Both the position numbers and the translations under genes were made by a program. Of a stretch of DNA of 64,000 nt, positions 9,124-17,571 are shown piece after piece (within the stretch, counting starts at the first letter, position 1; every line of letters starts with the position of its first letter). The notes beneath the pieces were generated by a model. That model was not told where the DNA came from and made no database searches. It was given only the letters and a program-made list of their open reading frames with translations. Location of the stretch: the NCBI GenBank assembly GCA_024280755.1, contig JAJRPN010000020.1, positions 1-64,000 on the forward strand. Direction: 5' to 3'. The stretch comes from Planctomycetota bacterium (GTDB lineage: Bacteria; Planctomycetota; Phycisphaerae; Phycisphaerales; UBA1924).

Positions 9124-9966
9124 ATGGATGCATCGGATATCACAACCATAGAAACGCTCCGCCCGCTGATCGCGACCGTTTTATTGATGTCGGTGTTTGG
9201 GAGTTTGCACTGCGCAGGCATGTGCGGCGGGCTGATGTTCTTTGCGCTCGGGTCTGATGAGGATCGAACAAAGAAGGCTCGTGTACGATTACAAAGCGCC
9301 TATCACGGCGGGCGATTGGTGACCTACACATCGCTCGGCGTGATCGCGGGTGTTGTTGGGCAAGCGATCGACTTTGGGGGTGGGTTTGTTGGTATCCAAA
9401 GAGGTGCGATGATGTTCGCAGGTGTGATGATGATCGGGTTTGGGCTGCTCGCGATCGCTCGTATAAGTGGAATGAAGATCAAACACCTCGGCGTGCCAGT
9501 TTTTTTACGCAAGTTTATCGAGAACGCCCAACGCGCAGCGTTCGGGCTTACGCCATTCAAACGCGCACTGACTATCGGTTTACTGACTGCGTTACTCCCC
9601 TGTGGGTGGCTGTACGCGTTTGCATTTCTTGCAGCGGGTACTGCGAACCCGGTCTGGGGCGGATTGACGATGGCGGCGTTTTGGATGGGCACGCTGCCGG
9701 TGATGGTCTCGCTTGGTGCAGGAATCCAGTTGCTCTCAGGTCGGGTCAATACCAAGTTACCAATCATAACCGCCTTTGCAGTTATGGTAGTGGGGGTGAT
9801 GACGGCGATGGGCGGGCTTGGGGTTTCGGAGATCACGCGTGAATCTTTGGGGATTGATGAATCGCCCAATGCGGTGCCTATGCCCGGCGGGGTCGATTGT
9901 CCGCTTTGCGATACGGCTGAAATCGAAGAGATCGAGACGCCAACGGATTCGATTATTGACGACTAA
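9124..9966 (+). CDS. UreH/SafE-like membrane protein of the cbb3 assembly cluster
   Basis: A 280-residue integral membrane protein with about six helices. It opens with SLHCAGMCGG, the cysteine-containing signature of the UreH_2-type (sulfite exporter TauE/SafE-like) proteins that stand beside ccoGHIS in many genomes and are suspected to handle copper. PCGWLYAF repeats the pattern midway. The C-terminus ends with CPLC in an acidic tail. Metal traffic is an inference from the family's usual context and from the P-type ATPase next door. Confidence 0.82.
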   Translation: MDASDITTIETLRPLIATVLLMSVFGSLHCAGMCGGLMFFALGSDEDRTKKARVRLQSAYHGGRLVTYTSLGVIAGVVGQAIDFGGGFVGIQRGAMMFAGVMMIGFGLLAIARISGMKIKHLGVPVFLRKFIENAQRAAFGLTPFKRALTIGLLTALLPCGWLYAFAFLAAGTANPVWGGLTMAAFWMGTLPVMVSLGAGIQLLSGRVNTKLPIITAFAVMVVGVMTAMGGLGVSEITRESLGIDESPNAVPMPGGVDCPLCDTAEIEEIETPTDSIIDD

Positions 9967-9993
9967 ACCTGACGACTAAAATGCTCTCTACCT

Positions 9994-12423
9994 ATGTCGA
10001 ATGAATCTGTACAACCCGTTGAGTGCAATCATTGCAAGCTGGCGGTGCCTGTCGGATTGATTGAACCCGATGCAGAGTTTCAGTTCTGTTGCAATGGGTG
10101 CAAGTCTGTGTGGAATATTCTTCATGGTGCCGGGCTCGATGGATACTACACCGTGCGCGATGCGGTCAATCCAGATGCTCAGCGTGTCACCTCAACCGAT
10201 GGCAGCTACGAAGAACTCGATGACCCTTCATTTCAAGCGTCATGCGTTGATAACTTGCCCGGTGGGTATGCCCAGACTGAACTACTTCTTGAGGGCATGC
10301 ACTGTGCGGCGTGTGTATGGCTGATCGAGCGGCTGCCAACGGTGATCGATGGGGTCGTCGAATCTCGCGCCAACATTCGTCGGCGGACAACCATTGTGCG
10401 ATATCAGCCTGACAAGGTGAAGCTGTCGGATGTTGCTCGTGCGCTTGATCGGCTCGGGTATGCGGCGCACCCCGCGCGAGGCGCAGCAGCCCGCGAAGCA
10501 CGGGTCAAAGAAGATCGTAAGTTTTTGATTCGGGTGGGGGTCGCCGGCGCGATCGCGGGCAATGTGATGTTGTTAGCTATCGCTTTGCATGGGGGCGCCC
10601 TCGAAGGGATGGCGGAGACTTGGAAGAACACTTTTCGGTGGTACTCGATGGGGCTTGGGGTGCTGTCGTTGGTGTGGCCGGGGCGTGTGTTTTTTATTGG
10701 TGCGATCGCGGCGTTGCGCATACGCGTAGCGCATCTTGATATCCCGATCGCGTTGGCCTTGGCGGTCGGGGGGCTTTGGGGCTCGTACAACACGATCATG
10801 GGCACCGGCGAGATCTACTTCGATTCGCTTTCGATCCTCGTGTTCTTTTTGTTGGTAGGGCGTTGGATTCAGCACCGTCAACAGCGAAACGCGTCGGATC
10901 ATGTCGAGTTGATGCTGACATTGACGCCGACGAGTGCGCTCAAGGTGAACGATGATGGTTCAACGAACCGAGTACCGATCGAGGCAGTCGAGGAGGGCAT
11001 GGTTGTCGAGGTTGAAGCGGGTGGATCGATCCCGGCCGATGGTATTATCGAAACAGGTGAAACGAATCTCGATACATCGTTTATCTCCGGGGAATCTCGA
11101 CCAATCTTGGCCAAAATCGGCGATGAGGTGGTGGCTGGGGCGACAAATTTGAGATCCCCGATTCGGATTCGCGTGACGGCTGTGGGTGATTCGACGCGTG
11201 TGGGTAAGCTCATGCACCTCGTCGCGAGCGCATCGGCGGATAAGGCACCGATTGTACAGTTCGTCGATCGGATCGCAGCACGATTCGTATTGATTGTGAT
11301 CGCGCTCGCGGCGATCACGATGGTGTATTGGACGATGCGATCGGGGTTTGTGATGGGGATCGAGTTTGCGACGGCGTTGTTGATCGTAACTTGCCCGTGT
11401 GCGCTCGGACTCGCAACCCCGATGGCCATGTCGATCGCGATGGGACGGGCAGCCAAAGCGGGGATTCTTATCAAATCTGCATCGGCAATTGAATCGATGT
11501 CTAAGCCGGGCTTGATGATTCTCGATAAAACAGGAACAATCACACAGAGCAAGACGAGCATCGTTCAATCTGCATGCAATGTCGAACTCTTGGCGATGGC
11601 TGGCGCGGTTGAAGCACACTCAAACCATCCGATTGCCAGAGCGATCGCCAATGGGGCACAGAGCGAAACGCCTTTGGTTGCAACGGAGATCAATCAAACG
11701 GTCGGGGCAGGCATTTCGGGCGTAGTGAACAACCAGACGATTAGCATCGGCTCACCTGCCTTTATCAACTCGATCATGCCGCTGGATTCAAAGGTTCAGT
11801 CATCAATCGACTCGATGCTCAATCAGAGCCTGACGCCGGTGGTGATTTATTCGGACACTCTTGGCATGGGCATCGTTGGTATCGGTGACCCGATCAGAGA
11901 CGATGCTGCTCATGCGATCGATTCATTACAACGGCTTCACTGGGAGCTGAGCCTATGCTCGGGCGATCATCCAAAGATTGTTGCAGAGGTCGCCAAGGAA
12001 GTTGGCATCGACAATGCGACCGGATCCGTCTCGCCAGAAGCCAAGGCGGATCATGTGCGTGCGTTGAGATCGGAACATGATCTATGGGTGGTCATGGTGG
12101 GCGACGGCGTGAACGACGCCGCAGCGTTGGCGTGTGCCGATGTTGGCATCGCGGTGCATGGTGGGGCCGAGGCTTCGCTCGAAGCAGCTGATATTTATCT
12201 GACGACGCAGGGTGTTGGCCCTTTGGTTTCGCTTGTTTCGCTCAGTGCTCATACAATGCGTACAATTCATATGAGCCTGGTTTTTTCGGTGTGCTATAAT
12301 GCTATCGCGGCAGTCTTGGCGATGACCGGGACGATTAATGCGTTGATCGCTGCGATCATCATGCCGATCAGTTCGCTCACAGTTGTGGCGATGAGCACGC
12401 GAAAATGGAAGGAGCCGAGGTAG
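9994..12423 (+). CDS. ccoI: copper-exporting P1B-type ATPase for cbb3 assembly (CcoI/FixI)
   Basis: Pumps copper across the cytoplasmic membrane for oxidase maturation. Domains in order over 809 residues: an N-terminal cysteine-rich metal-binding domain (ECNHC near 10-14, FCCNGCKSV near 31-39); a heavy-metal-associated domain with MHCAAC (C104, C107); membrane helices with CPC at 467-469; the phosphorylation site DKTGT at 511; HSNHPIA in the nucleotide-binding domain; and the hinge GDGVNDAA. The N-terminal cysteine-rich domain is typical of CcoI rather than CopA. It lies between the UreH-like gene and ccoS. Confidence 0.95.
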   Translation: MSNESVQPVECNHCKLAVPVGLIEPDAEFQFCCNGCKSVWNILHGAGLDGYYTVRDAVNPDAQRVTSTDGSYEELDDPSFQASCVDNLPGGYAQTELLLEGMHCAACVWLIERLPTVIDGVVESRANIRRRTTIVRYQPDKVKLSDVARALDRLGYAAHPARGAAAREARVKEDRKFLIRVGVAGAIAGNVMLLAIALHGGALEGMAETWKNTFRWYSMGLGVLSLVWPGRVFFIGAIAALRIRVAHLDIPIALALAVGGLWGSYNTIMGTGEIYFDSLSILVFFLLVGRWIQHRQQRNASDHVELMLTLTPTSALKVNDDGSTNRVPIEAVEEGMVVEVEAGGSIPADGIIETGETNLDTSFISGESRPILAKIGDEVVAGATNLRSPIRIRVTAVGDSTRVGKLMHLVASASADKAPIVQFVDRIAARFVLIVIALAAITMVYWTMRSGFVMGIEFATALLIVTCPCALGLATPMAMSIAMGRAAKAGILIKSASAIESMSKPGLMILDKTGTITQSKTSIVQSACNVELLAMAGAVEAHSNHPIARAIANGAQSETPLVATEINQTVGAGISGVVNNQTISIGSPAFINSIMPLDSKVQSSIDSMLNQSLTPVVIYSDTLGMGIVGIGDPIRDDAAHAIDSLQRLHWELSLCSGDHPKIVAEVAKEVGIDNATGSVSPEAKADHVRALRSEHDLWVVMVGDGVNDAAALACADVGIAVHGGAEASLEAADIYLTTQGVGPLVSLVSLSAHTMRTIHMSLVFSVCYNAIAAVLAMTGTINALIAAIIMPISSLTVVAMSTRKWKEPR

Positions 12424-12424
12424 C

Positions 12425-12625
12425 ATGTCTGTACTTTTTATCATGATTCCAGCAGCTCTTATCCTCGCAGGTATCGGTATCGTTGCCTTTGTTCTGGCAG
12501 CAAAGAGCGGCCAGTTTGATGATCTTGACACGCCGGCATTTCGGGCGGTGTTCGATGACGACGACACAATGCACACGCAAACAAAGAATGAAAACACGGA
12601 ACAGGATTCAAGTTCAGATGCTTAA
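12425..12625 (+). CDS. ccoS: cbb3 oxidase maturation protein CcoS
   Basis: A 66-residue membrane protein with the CcoS pattern: a single N-terminal helix, then KSGQFDDLDTPAFRAVFDDD, which matches the GQFDDLDTPAxRxLxDD family signature. In other bacteria CcoS is required for cofactor insertion into cbb3. It begins two bases after ccoI ends, with GGAG upstream, and its 3' end overlaps the following lipoprotein gene. Confidence 0.93.
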   Translation: MSVLFIMIPAALILAGIGIVAFVLAAKSGQFDDLDTPAFRAVFDDDDTMHTQTKNENTEQDSSSDA

Positions 12626-13238
12626 ACCAGACAAGCAATTTATACGATTCGCAGCCATGAGCTTTGGATGCGGGGCTGTAATGCTCGCGAGTTGTGAAAA
12701 AACATCTTCGACTCCACAATCGCAAGAAGTTTCGTGGGTGTCTACGAGCGTTGATCAACTCGACGAAAAGGCTGCTGCTCAACTGGCCCTCGCGATCCAA
12801 GCCCGCAACGAGATGGAATCGACACTCAAATCGAATCTACTCGCATCGATCAAAGCCGACGGCCCGCATGGAGCGGTTGGGGTATGTTCAGTCATTGCGC
12901 CAAAGATCGCAACGGAGCTTAGCGAGAAGCATGGGGTAACGATCGGGCGAACATCGTTTAAACTTCGCAACCAAACAAACACGCCTCCGGCTTGGATGAA
13001 ATCAATCGTTGACACGAAACAAGCAGAATCGGCATATTTTATCAACGCTGACGGCACTCTGGCGGTGACCTACCCGATCAATATCGCACCGCCCTGCATG
13101 CTTTGTCATGGCGACAAGAACATTATTTCTGCGAATGTTCGATCATCAATCGCCGAAAATTACCCGGCTGATCAGGCAACCGGATTCGCACTGGGGGATC
13201 TGCGAGGCTGGTTCTGGGTCGAGGTGCCGGTGCAATAG
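12618..13238 (+). CDS. DUF3365 (Tll0287-like) heme-binding lipoprotein
   Basis: From the ATG at 12618 the protein has 206 residues and starts with a lipoprotein signal ending AVMLASC. An alternative ATG at 12588 adds ten residues. The mature part matches the DUF3365/Tll0287-like periplasmic fold, with GAVGVCSVIAP and a C-terminal CMLCHGD that contains a CxxCH heme c site, followed by DLRGWFWVEVP. It overlaps ccoS by eight bases and so belongs to the oxidase operon. Redox or heme sensing, or electron delivery, are possible; neither is shown. Confidence 0.8.
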   Translation: MLKPDKQFIRFAAMSFGCGAVMLASCEKTSSTPQSQEVSWVSTSVDQLDEKAAAQLALAIQARNEMESTLKSNLLASIKADGPHGAVGVCSVIAPKIATELSEKHGVTIGRTSFKLRNQTNTPPAWMKSIVDTKQAESAYFINADGTLAVTYPINIAPPCMLCHGDKNIISANVRSSIAENYPADQATGFALGDLRGWFWVEVPVQ

Positions 13239-13316
13239 TCGGTAGGGTCAGTTTGTGGCATTCGTGATATGTGATCGGGTGCTTGTTTATCGCCAACGCA
13301 ATCTCAATAATCTACT

Positions 13317-14174
13317 ATGGTACCAGCAGTTGAAATTGATCATGTCTCATACACCTACCCGGCTTCGGGCTTTGACGCATCGCCTTTGCTTGCGATTGAT
13401 GATGTGAACTTTACAATTGATGAACATACTAAGCTCGGAGTCCTTGGACCCAACGGGGGCGGGAAATCGACACTCATCAAACTGATCCTTGGCATGATCA
13501 AGCCAACATCAGGGACTATTCGTGTCTTTGGGCGTTCGCCGATCGAAGCACGCGAGCAAGGATTGATTGGATATCTCCCCCAACGCATCGAGGCCGATCG
13601 GGATTGGCCAATATCTGTAGAGCAGGTCGTCGCACTCGGGCGAGCATGCCGAATCAAGCCTTGGAAGAAGCTCGCAGTCGATGATCGTCAAGCAATCAAC
13701 AGAGCGATCGAGTTGGTGGATCTTGCAGATCTTGCTCATCGCCCAATCGGTGGGCTCTCAGGGGGGCAACTCCAACGCGTCATGATCGCGCGGGCGATCG
13801 CAGGAAATCCAAAGCTTTTGGTGCTCGACGAGCCCACAGTGGGGGTTGATATCGCAGGGCAACAACGCTTTGGCGAACTCATTGAGACGCTGCACAAGGA
13901 ACTTGATTTAACGGTCGTTGTTGTGTCGCATGACATGCGTGCGATTGCAGCCGTCGCCGATCGGATCGCGTGCTTATCGCGGACGCTCCACTTTCATGAT
14001 ACAGCTCAAGGACTTACTCCAGCGGTGCTCGCGCAGGTCTTCGCGCATGATGTGGCTGGTGTCTTTGGTGATATTCATATTGATGCGCACCTTGCAGATG
14101 ATTGTGATGATCCCTCGCACATCCATCAACACCAGCACGATTGTGGCTGTGGCGATCAAGGGGGTGAATCATGA
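13317..14174 (+). CDS. ABC transporter ATP-binding protein, zinc/manganese type
   Basis: A 285-residue ATPase with Walker A GPNGGGKST, signature LSGGQLQR, Walker B LLVLDEP and switch His in VVSHD. It matches the ZnuC/MntB class. The C-terminal tail is unusual: HIDAHLADDCDDPSHIHQHQ and a Cys/Gly end, i.e. rich in His, Cys and Asp, suggesting metal binding. It overlaps the permease gene by four bases. No substrate-binding protein gene adjoins it. Confidence 0.88.
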   Translation: MVPAVEIDHVSYTYPASGFDASPLLAIDDVNFTIDEHTKLGVLGPNGGGKSTLIKLILGMIKPTSGTIRVFGRSPIEAREQGLIGYLPQRIEADRDWPISVEQVVALGRACRIKPWKKLAVDDRQAINRAIELVDLADLAHRPIGGLSGGQLQRVMIARAIAGNPKLLVLDEPTVGVDIAGQQRFGELIETLHKELDLTVVVVSHDMRAIAAVADRIACLSRTLHFHDTAQGLTPAVLAQVFAHDVAGVFGDIHIDAHLADDCDDPSHIHQHQHDCGCGDQGGES

Positions 14175-15043
14175 ATGAACTCGCACCAATCATTATCGCA
14201 GCACTCGCAATCGCCCTGATGGGCGGGGCGCTGAGTGTCTTTGTGGTTCTTAAAAGGCTTGCGTTTATTGGGCAAGGGATATCGCACGCAGCATTCGGAG
14301 GCGTCGGGATCGCTCTGGTATTGGGTGTGCATGGCGCAACCACAATGGGCGAGATCGGACAACTCGCGATTGTCGTGGCGTTTAGTATCCTCGCAGCCCT
14401 CTGGATCGCAGCCCTCACGCGATCGCATCAAGGACGAGCAGACACCGCGATTGGTGTCGTGCTGTCGGCTTCGATGGCCCTTGGGTTTGTGCTCTTTACC
14501 TTCGCAGAATCTGGCCATGGGCACGACGAACATGGGCATGCTGCGGCCGAGCATCAAGATGAGCATCATTTGATTGAGGAAATATTGTTCGGCAATATTC
14601 TTGATACAGATTGGCCAAAGGCATCGCTGGCGATTGCTGTGGTCATTGCGATTCTCGCGGTGGTTTGGTGTATTCGCCGACAGCTCATTTTCTGGGCGTT
14701 CGATGAACCCGTGGTCGATGCGTATGGGCTTAACTCCAAACGCATCACCAATACATTCTTGGTCATTCTTGCCGTTGCAATTGTGATGGCGATGCAGATT
14801 GCGGGTGTGGTTTTGGCAGCCGCGATGCTCGTCCTCCCAGGTGCTGGGGCATTGAATCTGAGCAGTAAGCTTCGATCGGTGTTTGTGTACTCTGTTTTGA
14901 TCGCTGTAGGCGGCGCATCCATCGGGATGCTCATCGGATTCCAAGCAGGATATCCGATCGGTCCAACAATAGTTCTTACCCAAAGCGTGATGTATCTCAT
15001 CTCGCATATCGCAAAAATCGCAGCTACGCGTCGACTCGCGTGA
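14171..15043 (+). CDS. ABC transporter permease, zinc/manganese type
   Basis: A 290-residue membrane protein of the ABC-3 (ZnuB/MntC) permease family, with about eight helices and the FIGQGISHAAFGGVG segment typical of this family. A loop near residues 115-135 holds seven histidines (HGHDEHGHAAAEHQDEHH), which would be a metal-binding loop. It pairs with the ATPase upstream. Import of zinc or manganese is the likely role; the ion cannot be told from sequence. Confidence 0.88.
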   Translation: MNELAPIIIAALAIALMGGALSVFVVLKRLAFIGQGISHAAFGGVGIALVLGVHGATTMGEIGQLAIVVAFSILAALWIAALTRSHQGRADTAIGVVLSASMALGFVLFTFAESGHGHDEHGHAAAEHQDEHHLIEEILFGNILDTDWPKASLAIAVVIAILAVVWCIRRQLIFWAFDEPVVDAYGLNSKRITNTFLVILAVAIVMAMQIAGVVLAAAMLVLPGAGALNLSSKLRSVFVYSVLIAVGGASIGMLIGFQAGYPIGPTIVLTQSVMYLISHIAKIAATRRLA

Positions 15044-15064
15044 GCAAGCGTTCAAGGAAATAGT

Positions 15065-15250
15065 ATGAAGGCAGAAACCATCCTCGCAGAGTTTAACACC
15101 ATCCGTAAAGATCTCGACGAAGACAAGTCAGACATTGAATGGTTGACGCTTCACCATGCGTTCTGCTTCATCTCCTATAAAATGGGCGATTTTCAGGCAT
15201 ACCTCGATGATCAAAAAGAGCGAGGTGAGTTCGACGAGTTCGAAGGCTAG
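15065..15250 (+). CDS. small hypothetical protein (61 aa)
   Basis: A 61-residue, acidic, soluble protein (net negative; WLTLHHAFCFISYKMGDF in the middle). AAGGAAA stands 7 nt before the ATG and the gene follows the ABC permease by 21 bases, so translation is likely. No family is recognised. Its stop TAG is formed by the left TA of the repeat element that starts at 15248. Without the element the codon would read TAA, so the protein end is unchanged. Confidence 0.6.
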   Translation: MKAETILAEFNTIRKDLDEDKSDIEWLTLHHAFCFISYKMGDFQAYLDDQKERGEFDEFEG

Positions 15251-15482
15251 GCCGTGTTTGATGGCTCGTTTCCTAACTCTTTGTCCCTCACCCGTCCTGA
15301 CGGGGGAGGTGGCTGCGCAGCAGACGGAGGGGGTCTTCAGGGAGAGGTATTGATCTATAACAAAGGGCAAAGTCCAAGCAAAACCCCCTCTGCCTTACTT
15401 CGTTCGACCCCTCCCCCGCCAGGACGGGGGAGGAGATAAGTATGGTGTTCTTGTGTGGAGCAGAGCCGTCAGACACGACCTA
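15248..15482. mobile_element. MITE-like element, copy 1, with terminal inverted repeats flanked by TA
   Basis: The ends form an imperfect inverted repeat: GGCCGTGTTTGATGGCTC on the left and, read on the other strand, GGTCGTGTCTGACGGCTC on the right (15 of 18 equal). Both are flanked by TA. The interior holds GC-rich hairpins and the string GGCTGCGCAGCAGACGGAGG. It has no open frame of its own. The same ends recur at 57664-57900. TA flanks suggest mobilisation by an IS630/Tc1-mariner-type transposase acting in trans; no such gene is in the window. Confidence 0.65.
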
Positions 15483-15512
15483 AGCGAATGCGCAATCGAG
15501 AACAATCAAGAT

Positions 15513-17387
15513 TCAATCATCATCGGGCATGTGAATCAGTGCTCGGATTGTCTGGGCCTCATCGTCGCGATGATGATATTCGAGTTCTTTGACCAGCCGC
15601 CAATGGATCTTGTAATAGTTTGATTGTTTGGCAAACTGTGTCGCCATCTTCTCTGGGCGATTCACTTTCGTCGCGGTGCGTTGGAGCAAATCAAGATACG
15701 CATCGCGCTTTCCATTCTTGCTCAACAACTTGCCCATCGCACTGATCGCTCGATCACTCATCGGCCCATCATTGAGAAACTTGTCAATCACATCTTGATA
15801 CGCCGTCCACGCCATGTCGGGCTTGCCATGCTCTTCCCAGAGCCGACCTTGCTCAAAGCGAACCGCAGCAGCCAGATCTGGACGCGATCCAAACTGAGCA
15901 AACGCCCATTCCCACATCGCGTGCTGCTTCTTCGGTTTTTCAATCGTTGAGATCAGGTCGACGAGAAAATCGAATGAAAAATCCTGATGAGCATCGCCCG
16001 CGAGTCTCATCACTGCTTTCGCCCACACATCAAGCTCGGCTTGTTTCATATCACCAGCTGATGCGATCTCCGTCACCGCATCCCAAGACTTAGGAACACC
16101 AGCACATTTGCTGAGTGTTGTTTTGAGTAATGCAAGCCGATCTGAAGTGGAATCAGATCTCGGTTTGCGAAGATTCCCCTTTGAATCAAGGGCCATCGAC
16201 TTGGGTGGGTCCCAATTGTTCGCATTCATACGCGATACAACCCGAGCAGCCGCCATCGATTGAAGGACAAGCTCCTTGCGAGTGTTGGTGGCCGTTCCAA
16301 GAATCCCAACACGCCCATCACTGACCAGATCGCCCGTTTGCGGATCACTAAGGTTTCCACGAAGTCTTTGATACTCCGGGTATCGCCCCGCGTCAAAGTT
16401 CCATTGGGCTTTGTTGCCTTTGGCTTCAAGGTAGCCAACCCAAGCGTGCGAAACATCCGCGCCCTTGGCTCGGACATACCCAGATGGAATTCCGCATGCC
16501 TTGGCGACGCTCATTGCGAAGTAGGCTTGGTCTGCGCACACGCCGCCATATTTTTTAATCTGAGTAAGCGAGTAGTTCCCAGCCTGTGTGACTCTCTTTG
16601 GTGTTCCGGTTCGGTAATGGGCATAGTCATATTTGATCTCAAAGAACCGCCGACCGATATCAGGGCTTCGGCCATATGTATCATGTGCCCACTGGAGCTG
16701 CTCGATCGACTCAGACACATCAACCACATACACCAAATCAATCGCGGGCAACCGATGAGGGGCGAAGGTCATCGAGCCTGCATTGAACATATAGAAATCA
16801 AAGAGTTCGAGCGGGTCCGGGCCGGTCGGTCGGTTCTCATTTACGCGTGTCGAATAGCGTGTGCCTTGGGGGAGATCATGCACCACACAAATCGCAGCCG
16901 CCAACTCTGGATAGAGTTCAACCTCCAAGTTGCGATAGGTCATAAACGCGGTCGCAAGCCGAACAACCTCGGCTGCGTCATCCTTCTCATCGACCAAAAG
17001 CCCAAGCTCGATCATGAACAACGGCGAGCGAACAAAGTGCCATGCAGCATCCACCATCGCATCTGTTTCAACAGCACTGAACAACTCCAACAACCCGATC
17101 AGCGCTTCTGCTTTGACCACCGCATCAAGCTGACGAATGCCAGCGTGGGCAGAGACATAGTCGGCAAGGAGATACCCCTGTTCAAGCGCTTCTTCTCGGT
17201 CGTCCTGATAATGGATGGACGCCAAGATCTTGTCGGCTTGCTTGGTGACTTCCTTCGTAAACTCATTGCCCCGGCTACGAGATTGAGCATGAGCGACCTG
17301 CGGGAGCAACCCAAGAAAGACCAAAGCGAATGCGATGATGAGCATGCGAGACAGCAGCGGCGGAGTTGTGTGATTGGTGACAAGCAT
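15513..17387 (-). CDS. exported transglutaminase-like protein
   Basis: A 624-residue secreted protein. The N-terminal signal peptide runs through ALVFLGLLPQVAHA. The middle has a transglutaminase-like core with Cys in KYGGVCADQAYFA, His in SHAWVGY and Asp in NFDAGRY, in the right order for the Cys-His-Asp triad. The last 250 residues are helical and TPR-like. GAGGAA lies 5 nt upstream of the ATG. Such proteins act as periplasmic peptidases or cross-linkers; the substrate is unknown. It is a lone gene between the MITE and the pyrophosphatase gene, all on the minus strand. Confidence 0.75.
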   Translation of the reverse strand: MLVTNHTTPPLLSRMLIIAFALVFLGLLPQVAHAQSRSRGNEFTKEVTKQADKILASIHYQDDREEALEQGYLLADYVSAHAGIRQLDAVVKAEALIGLLELFSAVETDAMVDAAWHFVRSPLFMIELGLLVDEKDDAAEVVRLATAFMTYRNLEVELYPELAAAICVVHDLPQGTRYSTRVNENRPTGPDPLELFDFYMFNAGSMTFAPHRLPAIDLVYVVDVSESIEQLQWAHDTYGRSPDIGRRFFEIKYDYAHYRTGTPKRVTQAGNYSLTQIKKYGGVCADQAYFAMSVAKACGIPSGYVRAKGADVSHAWVGYLEAKGNKAQWNFDAGRYPEYQRLRGNLSDPQTGDLVSDGRVGILGTATNTRKELVLQSMAAARVVSRMNANNWDPPKSMALDSKGNLRKPRSDSTSDRLALLKTTLSKCAGVPKSWDAVTEIASAGDMKQAELDVWAKAVMRLAGDAHQDFSFDFLVDLISTIEKPKKQHAMWEWAFAQFGSRPDLAAAVRFEQGRLWEEHGKPDMAWTAYQDVIDKFLNDGPMSDRAISAMGKLLSKNGKRDAYLDLLQRTATKVNRPEKMATQFAKQSNYYKIHWRLVKELEYHHRDDEAQTIRALIHMPDDD

Positions 17388-17571
17388 GGGGGTTCCTCAT
17401 GAGATAAGAGAGCATCATAGTGCTTTTATGAAATAAACACAATCAGATTCCATGACCAATCAGCGCATGAGGGTGCATGAGGGCACATGTGGGCGCATGA
17501 AAAATCGGCCTCGGAAGTTCCGAGGCCGATTCAGAGTTTTAAAGAAGTATTCACCCAGTCTCAATCCAGAA

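Noticed and set aside
16260-17402. Long open frame (380 codons) on the plus strand
   Set aside because: It is antisense to the transglutaminase-like gene, which has a signal peptide, catalytic motifs and a ribosome site. The plus frame has none and reflects codon bias.
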